Shown here: positions 1 to 6,028 of the stretch, piece after piece
Position numbering within the stretch: the stretch's first letter is position 1
How the letters are laid out: each line of letters starts with the position of its first letter
Assembly: GCA_947503585.1 (NCBI GenBank)
Contig: CANNEJ010000080.1
Location: 1 to 6,759 of the forward strand
Direction of reading: 5' to 3'
DNA: 6,759 bases
Origin: Anaerolineales bacterium
GTDB lineage: Bacteria; Chloroflexota; Anaerolineae; Anaerolineales; UBA11657
The notes under the pieces: generated by a model
The model's database searches: none
What the model was told of the DNA's origin: nothing
Seen by the model: only the letters and a program-made list of their open reading frames with translations
Made by a program: the position numbers and the translations under genes

Positions 1-91
1 GGACCTCAAGCCGTTCATGCGCGCCTTTGAACCGCGCGCTGAGGTCAAAGAGCCGGCCTGGGCTGGTGAACTGATGGCGAACTATTGGTGA
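1..91 (+). CDS. 3' end of an unrecognised gene (partial)
   Basis: An open frame enters from the left edge (codons from base 2) and stops at a TGA at 89-91. It gives 29 residues beginning DLKPFMRAFEPRAEV and ending AGELMANYW. The mix of charged, proline and tryptophan residues looks like a normal soluble protein C-terminus. A second frame is also open, up to base 74, so the frame choice rests on composition and on the longer reach. I do not recognise the family from so short a tail. A possible intrinsic terminator lies about 110 bases downstream. Confidence 0.45.
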   Translation, partial: DLKPFMRAFEPRAEVKEPAWAGELMANYW

Positions 92-200
92 GCAAGTGTT
101 TTATAGCCGCCGTTTGCAATAGCGTGCGGTGGAACCGGGTAGGCGCAATTTGACGGCTTAGATCCGTTTTGTCGTCATGAAAAGGCGTGTTTGAAAATAG

Positions 201-250
201 CGCCGACGCGCACGGCCGTTGGTGGCAGTGCGTTTGGCGATTGTTTTTTT
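201..250 (+). terminator. Candidate intrinsic terminator of the left-edge gene
   Basis: An imperfect stem-loop precedes a T-run. CGCC at 201-204 can pair with GGCG at 236-239, and CGCAC at 209-213 with GTGCG at 228-232. A small inner GCC/GGC pairing (215-217 with 224-226) sits in the loop. The run TTGTTTTTTT at 241-250 follows directly, so the plus-strand transcript would have a GC-rich hairpin and then a U-tract. The internal loop (205-208 against 233-235) weakens the stem. The position fits termination of the gene ending at 91 before the opposing tRNA gene. No other good terminator is visible in 92-319. Confidence 0.4.
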
Positions 251-272
251 ACAAAACCTGTTTGCGGGGAAC

Positions 273-310
273 ATGGCCAGGCGCCATGGCGCACTTTTCC
301 GCAAGTGCGC
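273..310. repeat. Nested inverted repeats downstream of tRNA-Asn
   Basis: Three overlapping inverted repeats are visible. ATGGC at 273-277 pairs with GCCAT at 283-287. GCGCCATGGCGC at 281-292 is a perfect 12-base palindrome. GCGCACTT at 289-296 pairs perfectly with AAGTGCGC at 303-310 around a six-base loop. On the minus strand the eight-pair hairpin begins nine bases after the tRNA 3' end, so it could act in tRNA 3' processing or transcript ending. No T-run follows it on that strand, so it is not a textbook intrinsic terminator. The structures share bases and would be mutually exclusive. Confidence 0.5.
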
Positions 311-319
311 GGCCTGAAG

Positions 320-392
320 CTCCTCGGCCTGGACTCGAACCAGGAACCAACCGGTTAACAGCCGATCGCTCTGCCAATTGAGCTACCGAGGA
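320..392 (-). tRNA. tRNA-Asn (anticodon GTT)
   Basis: The complementary strand folds into a complete 73-base cloverleaf. The acceptor stem is TCCTCGG with CCGAGGA (U1-A72, discriminator G73). The D arm is GCTC/GAGC, the anticodon stem ATCGG/CCGGT holds loop CTGTTAA with anticodon GTT, the variable loop is five bases, and the T arm is CCTGG/CCAGG with loop TTCGAGT. U1-A72 and G73 match bacterial tRNA-Asn. The bases after G73 are CTT, so CCA is not encoded and must be added by a nucleotidyltransferase. It delivers asparagine at AAC and AAU codons. A consensus promoter lies just upstream. Confidence 0.97.
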
Positions 393-402
393 ATATTTTT
401 AG

Positions 403-432
403 ATTATAGTTTTGCGCGCCGGCAAGTGTCAA
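403..432 (-). promoter_or_regulatory. Sigma-70-type promoter of tRNA-Asn
   Basis: On the minus strand the sequence has a perfect -35 box TTGACA (427-432), an 18-base spacer and a perfect -10 box TATAAT (403-408). Transcription would start near 396-397, only about four or five bases before the mature tRNA 5' end at 392. Both hexamers match the housekeeping consensus exactly, as expected for a highly expressed stable RNA. The promoter lies in the 97-base region between the tRNA and the divergent exporter gene. I see no equally good promoter pointing toward the exporter; TATAGT at 405-410 is a weak -10-like match without a -35 partner. Confidence 0.88.
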
Positions 433-489
433 GCAACTGCGTTCGAAGCCCGCTCAACCAAGCAATTAGCCCAATTCATTTACGTATCT

Positions 490-2154
490 ATGAATACTGA
501 CCCTCCGGCGCCCGGCACTGGGCGGCTCGGCCCGAACGCCATCTTGGCGCTGGTGAGCGTGCCCATATTTATTGGTGCGCTGGACCTGACGGTCATCTCC
601 GCCGTGCTGCCGGCGCTGATGACGGACCTTGGCATTCCGGCGCAGACCGGCCTCAACGACGCTGCGTGGATGGTGAGCGGTTACCTGCTGGCATACACCA
701 TCTCCATGACGTTCATGGGCCGCGTATCGGACATGTGGGGCCGGCAGCGCGTGCTGTTGCTGGGCTTGGCCATCTTTATGCTCGGCTCTGCATGGGTGGC
801 ATTGGCGCCCGGCTGGCCGGCGCAGCTGGTGCAATGGCTGTTGCGGCGCACGCTGCAGCTGCGCCCTGACTCCGGTTTTCTGGCGCTGTACGTTTTGATA
901 GCCGGCCGGGTGGTGCAGGCCTTTGGCGCCGGAGCGCTTGTGCCGGTAAGCATGGCGCTGATTGGCGATGTGTTTCCTGCGCGCAAGCGCGCTGTGCCGT
1001 TGGGCATCATCGGTGGCGTGGACACTGCCGGCTGGGTGCTCGGACATTTGTATGGCGGCGTGATGGTGCAATATTTTCCATGGCCGGTTTTGTTTTGGGT
1101 GAATGTGCCGCTGGCCGGCGCTGCGCTGCTGGTGCTGGCGCGCTGGCTGCCGGCGGGACGGCCGCAGCCGGCTGGCATGCGCTTTGATTGGGGCGGCGCG
1201 TTGCTGGTGAGCCTCATGCTGGTGGCGCTCAATCTGGCGCTGAACACCGGCGCTGACCCGCAGTCCGGCAGCCAATTGTCCGGTGCGGCAGCTGGCCTCT
1301 CACCGGGCTGGCTGCTGGTCACAGCCGGCGCACTGCTGGCGTTTTTATTGGTGGAGTGGCGCAGCGCGCATCCATTGCTCAACCTGGGTGCATTTCGCCA
1401 GCGCGCTTTCAGTGCGGCAACAGGGCTCAACCTGCTGCTGGGCTTTTGCCTGATGGTGGGCCTTGTAAGCGTGCCACTTTACATTAACACCGTCACCACC
1501 ATCATGCAGCGCCTGGAGCCGCAGCGCGCGGCGCTGCTGACTGGCTACCTGCTGTCTGCGTTTACGCTGCCGATGGCGCTGGCTGCAATTGGCGGCGGGT
1601 GGGTGGCGCAGCGCGCCGGGAACCGGGCTGCAGCGCTGCTGGGCTGCGCGCTGGGTGTGGCCGGCCTGCTGGCCATGAGTCGCTGGCAGGTGCAGCACAG
1701 CGCTGCAATCCACGCACTCTTCACGCAGGGGTTGCGCGGGCTCGCCGGCGATGCGGAATTGCAGCAAGGGGCTGCGTTTGTGGCGGGCAGCCTGCTGCTC
1801 GCCGGCAGCGGCCTGGGCCTCACCCTCGCGCCCATCACAACAACTGTGGTTGATGCCGTTCCCGAAGGCGAGCGCGGCTCGGCCTCTGCGCTTGTGATCA
1901 TCATGCGCTTGGTTGGCATGAGCGTGAGCGTCTCGGCTATGACGACATTCGGGTTGGAGCGCTCGCATGCGCTGCTGCTGGCCGGGACGGCGGACATGGC
2001 ACAGACGGACTTTGCCGCGCAGGTGCAGCTGTTGGTGAGTTCCACGACGCAGGTGATTGATGAGATGGCGTTAATTGCGGCGCTGGTGTGCGCGCTGGGC
2101 CTGCTATTTGCGGCTGCTCTGCGGCAGCAAACAGCGCCGGGCGCAGCCGAATGA
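490..2154 (+). CDS. DHA2-family MFS exporter (EmrB/QacA-like), 14 TM
   Basis: This is a predicted 554-residue inner-membrane transporter of the major facilitator superfamily, drug:H+ antiporter-2 type. About 14 hydrophobic helices can be placed, near residues 17-40, 60-78, 86-106, 130-152, 168-195, 200-220, 233-252, 273-290, 310-332, 348-372, 380-396, 428-454, 465-488 and 525-544. The family signature LDLTVISAVLP is at 31-41 and motif A (GRVSDMWGRQR) at 77-87. Two features are odd. Motif C at 175-190 reads AGWVLGHLYGG at its end, where antiporters normally have GPxxGG, and the loop between helices 3 and 4 (about 106-131) is roughly 20 residues longer than usual. ATG at 490 is chosen as start. 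The frame stays open upstream to a TTG at 412, but that stretch overlaps the tRNA promoter and encodes a non-conserved-looking leader. No Shine-Dalgarno is visible before 490. The stop overlaps the rsmG start. The substrate is unknown; an efflux role is inferred from the family. Confidence 0.9.
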   Translation: MNTDPPAPGTGRLGPNAILALVSVPIFIGALDLTVISAVLPALMTDLGIPAQTGLNDAAWMVSGYLLAYTISMTFMGRVSDMWGRQRVLLLGLAIFMLGSAWVALAPGWPAQLVQWLLRRTLQLRPDSGFLALYVLIAGRVVQAFGAGALVPVSMALIGDVFPARKRAVPLGIIGGVDTAGWVLGHLYGGVMVQYFPWPVLFWVNVPLAGAALLVLARWLPAGRPQPAGMRFDWGGALLVSLMLVALNLALNTGADPQSGSQLSGAAAGLSPGWLLVTAGALLAFLLVEWRSAHPLLNLGAFRQRAFSAATGLNLLLGFCLMVGLVSVPLYINTVTTIMQRLEPQRAALLTGYLLSAFTLPMALAAIGGGWVAQRAGNRAAALLGCALGVAGLLAMSRWQVQHSAAIHALFTQGLRGLAGDAELQQGAAFVAGSLLLAGSGLGLTLAPITTTVVDAVPEGERGSASALVIIMRLVGMSVSVSAMTTFGLERSHALLLAGTADMAQTDFAAQVQLLVSSTTQVIDEMALIAALVCALGLLFAAALRQQTAPGAAE

Positions 2155-2873
2155 AAGCGCTGGCGGCTGAAGCCCATGCGCTGCTGGGCCTTGAACTTGA
2201 CGGCGCACAACTGGCAGCGCTTGAGCAGCTTGCCATTGAGCTCACCAGCTGGAACCAGCAGCGCAACCTCACCAGCATCATCGATCCCGCGGGTATTCGC
2301 ATCAAGCACTTTTTAGATTCGCTCTCATGTGTGCTGGCGTTGCGCGTGGCCGGCGCCGCACTGCCGAACCTGAAGATAGTGGATGTGGGCAGTGGGGCGG
2401 GCTTTCCGGGCCTGCCGCTAAAGATTGTGTTTCCGGCGCTGCGCATGACGCTGGTGGAGGCGACGCGCAAGAAGTGCGAATTCCTTGAGCATGTGGTGCA
2501 GCTGCTGCAGCTAAAAGGCGTCACCGTGCTGCATGCGCGCGCGGAAGAAATCGGGCGCGCAGCCGCGCACCGCGAACGTTATGACTGGGCAATTGCGCGG
2601 GCCGTTGTGCCGCTCCCTGCGCTGCTTGAATATTTACTGCCGCTTGTGCGCATTGGCGGGTTTTGCCTGGCGCAAAAGGGCAGCACGGCAGCCGTGGAAG
2701 CGCAGCAAGCCGGCGCTGCGCTGGCAGTGCTGGGCGGGAGCCTTGCCCAGCTGCTGCCCGTGGAGCTGCCCGGTGTGGTGGAGCCGCGCTTTCTGGTGTT
2801 GGTGGCCAAGCAGGCTGCGGTTCCGGCCAAATATCCGCGCCGCGCCGGATTGCCGGCAAAGCGGCCGCTGTAG
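2151..2873 (+). CDS. rsmG: 16S rRNA (guanine-527-N7) methyltransferase RsmG
   Basis: RsmG (GidB) uses S-adenosylmethionine to make m7G527 in the 530 loop of 16S rRNA in the cytoplasm. The 240-residue product has the usual family length. The N-terminal helices contain NLTSI (39-43) and HFLDSL (53-58). The Rossmann SAM-binding loop is DVGSGAGFPG (78-87), motif II is LVEATRKKCEFL (101-112), AEEIGR follows at 131-136, and AIARAV at 147-152 is the typical motif IV region. The C-terminus has the family tail YPRRAGLPAKRPL (228-240). ATG at 2151 overlaps the exporter stop in ATGA, so translation is probably coupled; the open frame further upstream lies inside the exporter gene. In many bacteria rsmG sits beside mnmG or parA/parB, which are not seen here. 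Loss of RsmG gives low-level streptomycin resistance in several species, so the exporter neighbour is suggestive but unproven. Confidence 0.96.
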   Translation: MKALAAEAHALLGLELDGAQLAALEQLAIELTSWNQQRNLTSIIDPAGIRIKHFLDSLSCVLALRVAGAALPNLKIVDVGSGAGFPGLPLKIVFPALRMTLVEATRKKCEFLEHVVQLLQLKGVTVLHARAEEIGRAAAHRERYDWAIARAVVPLPALLEYLLPLVRIGGFCLAQKGSTAAVEAQQAGAALAVLGGSLAQLLPVELPGVVEPRFLVLVAKQAAVPAKYPRRAGLPAKRPL

Positions 2874-2885
2874 GTTGGCCAGGCG

Positions 2886-2908
2886 CTACCCGATCACTCG
2901 GGGAATAG
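2886..2908. other. Short stem-loop at the convergent gene ends
   Basis: CCCGA at 2889-2893 pairs with TCGGG at 2898-2902 around loop TCAC. CTA (2886-2888) can also pair with TAG (2906-2908) across a three-base bulge. It overlaps the last codons of the minus-strand transporter and lies just beyond the rsmG stop. It could help end both transcripts, but no T-run follows on either strand, so a terminator role is weak. The 12 bases between the two stop codons hold nothing else recognisable. Confidence 0.25.
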
Positions 2909-4088
2909 GCGGCGGCGCCGGGATCCCATCCACCGGGCGTGGCGCCAGCAGATAGGTGAGAACGGCCGCCACCGGCAGCAATAGAATACTTGCCTGCAGC
3001 GGCCAGCTGCGGTCAATGGAATATAGCCAGCCCGCAGCCGCCGGCGCCAGCATGCCGGCCGCAAAGGTAACTGTGGCGCTCAGCCCAAATGCCAGCCCGT
3101 GCTGCTGAACTGGCACCACGCGCATCGAGATCGCATCCACAAAGCGGCGTGAGATGCCCACGCCGGCGCGCAGGAAGAATGCAATGGCGAGCAGCGGCAG
3201 GCTGCCTGTGCTGAGCAGCAGCAGTGCATACACAATTCCGGCAGCCTGCAGCACTGCGAACACGCGCCGCGGCGGCAGGCCGCCCAGTGCAAACCCGAGT
3301 GAGAATTCGCCAAAAGCCAGCACGGATCCGAGGATGCCGATTTGCGGCAAGCTCAGAAGCCAGGTCTCCTGCAAATAGCGCGACGTCAGCGGCACGCCCA
3401 GCTGCAATGCAAACATTCCAAAGAACACGAGCAGCATAAAGCCCATGAAGCGCCGGTTGTGCAGCAGGCTCAGGTAGTTGCGGTTAATTCTTGCGGGGGT
3501 GTGCGGCAGCGGCCGCGTAAACAAGATCACAACCGTAGATGCCACCACCATCACCAGTGCCAAATAGAACGTGCTGCGCAAGCCGTAGGATTGCGCGATC
3601 CAGCCGCCAATGGTGGGGGAAATCATGAAGCCCGCAGAAAAGGAGGAGAACACCAGGGTTAGTGCGCGCTGCGGAGTCAGTTCGCCGCGCCCGTCCGTGA
3701 TGTAGCGCGTGAGCGGCGGAATTACAAACCCGCTGCAGCCAAACAGAAACCAGCCGAGGGTAAACCAGCCCAGCGTGTCGGTGAAGGCAATGATCAGCAT
3801 CGCCACAATCCCCAGCGGCCAGCTGATGCGCAGAGAGATGTGCGGCCCGTAGCGGTCAGCTGCGATGCCGGCCGGCAGCATGGTGACTGCGAGGCCAAAG
3901 GAAAAGAGGGCAATCACATAACCGGTCTGCACTGCGTCGGCGCCCAGGTCGCGCAGGTGCAGTGGCACATAGTCGTAGAACAAGCCCTCGCCAAAGCCCC
4001 AAAAAAACAAACTCAGCGATACCAGCTTTAGATTGCGGCTCAGGCCCGCAGCTATTCCGCCAAGCCAGCCTGTGACGGAGCGCATCAT
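2886..4088 (-). CDS. MFS transporter, 12 TM
   Basis: This is a 400-residue predicted inner-membrane protein with 12 hydrophobic helices, about residues 19-45, 54-74, 87-105, 106-126, 142-165, 172-191, 213-236, 247-270, 276-294, 297-315, 333-355 and 363-382. A basic cytoplasmic loop (192-212) joins the two halves. A motif A-like PAGIAADRYGP lies at 72-82 between helices 2 and 3, and a motif C-like SAGFMISPTIGG (151-162) in helix 5 keeps the proline-glycine pattern, which favours an antiporter-type exporter. The C-terminus is proline-rich (388-397). The first ATG at 4088 is used because it overlaps the esterase stop in ATGA; a second ATG follows immediately. It is the last gene of the coupled minus-strand operon and converges on rsmG. 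The substrate cannot be read from the sequence, and the direction of transport is uncertain. Confidence 0.9.
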   Translation of the reverse strand: MMRSVTGWLGGIAAGLSRNLKLVSLSLFFWGFGEGLFYDYVPLHLRDLGADAVQTGYVIALFSFGLAVTMLPAGIAADRYGPHISLRISWPLGIVAMLIIAFTDTLGWFTLGWFLFGCSGFVIPPLTRYITDGRGELTPQRALTLVFSSFSAGFMISPTIGGWIAQSYGLRSTFYLALVMVVASTVVILFTRPLPHTPARINRNYLSLLHNRRFMGFMLLVFFGMFALQLGVPLTSRYLQETWLLSLPQIGILGSVLAFGEFSLGFALGGLPPRRVFAVLQAAGIVYALLLLSTGSLPLLAIAFFLRAGVGISRRFVDAISMRVVPVQQHGLAFGLSATVTFAAGMLAPAAAGWLYSIDRSWPLQASILLLPVAAVLTYLLAPRPVDGIPAPPPIPRVIG

Positions 4089-4870
4089 GCCGGCATCTGC
4101 TGTGCTAAAAACTTTGCGATGGCGGTAAACACCTGCCCGCGCTCCACATCTTCAGTGATTACATGGTCGCCGCGCGGCAGCAACAGCGTTTCCTTGTGCA
4201 GCGAGCCCAGCCGGTCGCAAATGCGCTGCATGTCGGCCGGAGTTACGGCGCGGTCTGCGCTTGAGTGAATTAGCAGCGCCGGCGCAGTCACTGCCGGCAG
4301 CAGCTCCGGCAGCACGCGCAAATAGTCCACAACCTCAGCCATCGCGCGCAAGGGGCGCACGCGGTATTGCACGCGCCGCTGCAGCGCCTGCGGGTCCACC
4401 CATGACGCAGTGGCGCTGGTCTTCTTCATGTAAGGATGCACATATGAGAGCTGGCGCAGCAGCGGAACGCGCCAGTCTGCCGGAATTGTAAACGGCGTGC
4501 TTAGCGCAACCACGGCAGCCACGCTGTGCGCTGCAGCCAGCTGCAGCGCAATCATGCCGCCCAGCGAGAGGCCGATAGCGGCAACTTGCGTGCACTGTGC
4601 GCGCAGCAGCAGCAGCGCGTCCTGCGCTGCCAGCTGCCAGTCCCACCAGCGCGAGCGCGCCAGGTCCGCCGGCTGCGTGCCGTGGTGCGGCAGGCGTGGC
4701 GCGTGCACCGTGTAGCCGCATGCCGCCAGATGTTCGCCAAGGCCGCGCAGCTCTTGCGGCGTGGCGGTGAAGCCATGCAGCAGCAAGCAGCCGGCGGCCG
4801 TGCCCTTAAAATAAAACGGCTCGGCACCGGGCATTATGCGCGGCGCCGGGCCGTTTGCGCCGGAAGTCAC
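4085..4870 (-). CDS. Est30-like carboxylesterase (alpha/beta hydrolase)
   Basis: The product is a 261-residue cytoplasmic alpha/beta hydrolase that resembles Geobacillus Est30-type carboxylesterases, which cleave short- to medium-chain esters. The oxyanion-hole motif LLLHGFTATP is at 29-38, and LPHHG follows at 60-64. The nucleophile elbow GLSLGG gives Ser102, Asp206 in HSSADRAVTP is the acid, and His236 in RGDHVITED completes the triad. The GDHVIT block is typical of this family, and no signal peptide is seen. The GTG at 4870 overlaps the peptidase stop in GTGA and gives 261 residues. An in-frame ATG at 4834 would give 249 residues, closer to Est30 length and N-terminus, so the start is uncertain; neither has a clear Shine-Dalgarno. 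The four-base overlaps on both sides indicate translational coupling with the peptidase and the transporter. Monoacylglycerol lipase activity is an alternative. Confidence 0.9.
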   Translation of the reverse strand: MTSGANGPAPRIMPGAEPFYFKGTAAGCLLLHGFTATPQELRGLGEHLAACGYTVHAPRLPHHGTQPADLARSRWWDWQLAAQDALLLLRAQCTQVAAIGLSLGGMIALQLAAAHSVAAVVALSTPFTIPADWRVPLLRQLSYVHPYMKKTSATASWVDPQALQRRVQYRVRPLRAMAEVVDYLRVLPELLPAVTAPALLIHSSADRAVTPADMQRICDRLGSLHKETLLLPRGDHVITEDVERGQVFTAIAKFLAQQMPA

Positions 4871-5976
4871 GCGAGCGGTACCAGCTCGCGCGCCAGCGTG
4901 GTGAGGCTTTCCGCCCCGGTGGCCGTGATCACCATGTTGTCTTCAATGCGCACGCCGCCAATCCCCGGCAGGTACACGCCGGGCTCAATTGTAAAAGTCA
5001 TGCCCGGCTCCAGCTGCAGGTGTTCGCCCTGCTTCATGTCCGGCTCTTCATGTACCTCCAGCCCCAGCCCGTGGCCTGTACGGTGGATGAAATAATCGCC
5101 CAAGCCGGCGGCTTCGATTTGGGCGCGTGCCGCGCGGTCCACGGCATGGCCGGTGGTGCCGGGGCGGGCGGCAGCCCGCCCGGCTGCGTTGGCTGCCAGC
5201 ACGGCGGCGTAGGCCTGTTCCAGCTGCGGCTGCAGTTTTGCGCCGGCCAGCGCATAAGTACGCGTCAAGTCCGCCACATAGTTTTCATGCGCGCAGCCCC
5301 AGTCCAGCGTCACAAAATCTCCGGCTTGCAGCGCACGCCCGGTGGGAAACGCGTGCGGGTTTGCGCCGTTCGGGCCGCTGGCCACAATCGGGCTGAACGG
5401 AATGCTGGCATCCGCGCCGGCGCGCAACAACTGCACCGTCAACTCGCTGGCCAGCTCGCGCTCGCTGATGCCGGGGCGGATGGCGGGCAGCGCGGCCAGC
5501 ATGGCGCGCTGCGCCACATCAACTGCAGTGCGCATGGCTTGCAGCTCGCTGGCATCCTTGCACATGCGCAGCGTTGCCAGCACTGCATCCGCATCAGTGG
5601 GCTGCGCCTGCAGGCCGGCGCGCGCCAGCAGGTCCAGTTCTAAAAAGCGCATGCGCCGCCCTTCGATGCCCAGCCGCGGGCCGCGCAAGTTAAGCGTCTG
5701 CAGCGCAGCCGTGGCTGCCTGCAGCGGCCCTGCCTCATCCGTGAATGTAAAAATCTCACAGCCGGCGCTTTGTGCTTTGGTCTGCTCCAGCGCCGGCACC
5801 ACCAGCAGCGGCGCGCCGCTGGCCGGCACAAAGCACAGCGTGGCCCGTTCGCTCAGGTGAAACTCCAGCCCGGTAAGGTACTGCATGTTGGGCCCGGGCA
5901 GCACGGCCAGCGCCGCCAGGTCCGCCTGCTGCAATTGTTTTTGGATGCGCGCAATGCGCGTCGGATGTAAAGCCAT
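4867..5976 (-). CDS. M24-family Xaa-Pro peptidase (aminopeptidase P/prolidase-like)
   Basis: This is a 369-residue metallopeptidase of the pita-bread fold that removes or cleaves residues bonded to proline, probably in the cytoplasm. Residues 1-135 form the creatinase-type N-terminal domain (LPGPNMQYLTGLEFH at 26-40). The catalytic M24 domain follows. All five expected metal ligands are visible: Asp225 in LDWG, Asp236 in ADLTRT, His302 in RTGHGLGLEVHEEP, Glu331 in TIEPGVYLPG and Glu345 in VRIEDN. The supporting histidines His208 and His309 are also present. The length fits PepQ/YpdF-like enzymes; the exact specificity (aminopeptidase or dipeptidase) cannot be told. ATG at 5976 is chosen because AGGAGAAAGGAT precedes it at Shine-Dalgarno distance. 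A longer frame to 6114 would overlap the neighbouring hydrolase gene and adds a cysteine-rich leader unlike the family. It is the first of three genes with four-base overlaps. Confidence 0.95.
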   Translation of the reverse strand: MALHPTRIARIQKQLQQADLAALAVLPGPNMQYLTGLEFHLSERATLCFVPASGAPLLVVPALEQTKAQSAGCEIFTFTDEAGPLQAATAALQTLNLRGPRLGIEGRRMRFLELDLLARAGLQAQPTDADAVLATLRMCKDASELQAMRTAVDVAQRAMLAALPAIRPGISERELASELTVQLLRAGADASIPFSPIVASGPNGANPHAFPTGRALQAGDFVTLDWGCAHENYVADLTRTYALAGAKLQPQLEQAYAAVLAANAAGRAAARPGTTGHAVDRAARAQIEAAGLGDYFIHRTGHGLGLEVHEEPDMKQGEHLQLEPGMTFTIEPGVYLPGIGGVRIEDNMVITATGAESLTTLARELVPLA

Positions 5977-5980
5977 GATG

Positions 5981-5992
5981 ATCCTTTCTCCT
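5981..5992 (-). promoter_or_regulatory. Ribosome binding site that fixes the peptidase start
   Basis: On the minus strand AGGAG (5988-5992) and AAAGGAT (5981-5987) lie directly before the ATG at 5976. The GGA of the second block is five bases from the start codon. This is the only strong Shine-Dalgarno in the minus-strand run and supports 5976 over the longer upstream frame. The other operon genes appear to rely on stop-start overlap. Confidence 0.8.
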
Positions 5993-6028
5993 GAGATTGT
6001 GCAATAACCGGTTGGACGCTGAGCGCTG

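Noticed and set aside
320..392. tRNA-Asn as an integration (att) site
   Set aside because: I see no second copy of the tRNA 3' end and no integrase or phage-like gene in the window.
412..489. N-terminal extension of the exporter from a TTG at 412
   Set aside because: It overlaps the -10/-35 region of the tRNA promoter, has no ribosome binding site, and its polar leader is unlike the family; the ATG at 490 begins shortly before helix 1.
466..1275. Long minus-strand frame opposite the exporter
   Set aside because: Its translation is rich in His, Gln, Arg and Ala without motifs, as expected for the reverse of GC-rich membrane-protein codons; the plus strand shows clear family signatures.
1345..2524. 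Further minus-strand frames (1345-1968, 1545-2309, 1937-2524) opposite the exporter and rsmG
   Set aside because: Low-complexity composition, mutual overlap and no recognisable domain; they are shadows of the two plus-strand genes.
274..2886. Shared 11-mer TGGCCAGGCGC at 274-284 and 2876-2886
   Set aside because: Short, GC-rich and without flanking similarity; most likely chance.
4526..5643. Plus-strand frames (4526-5095, 4855-5643) opposite the esterase and peptidase
   Set aside because: No motifs and skewed residue content; the minus strand carries complete catalytic residue sets for both enzymes.
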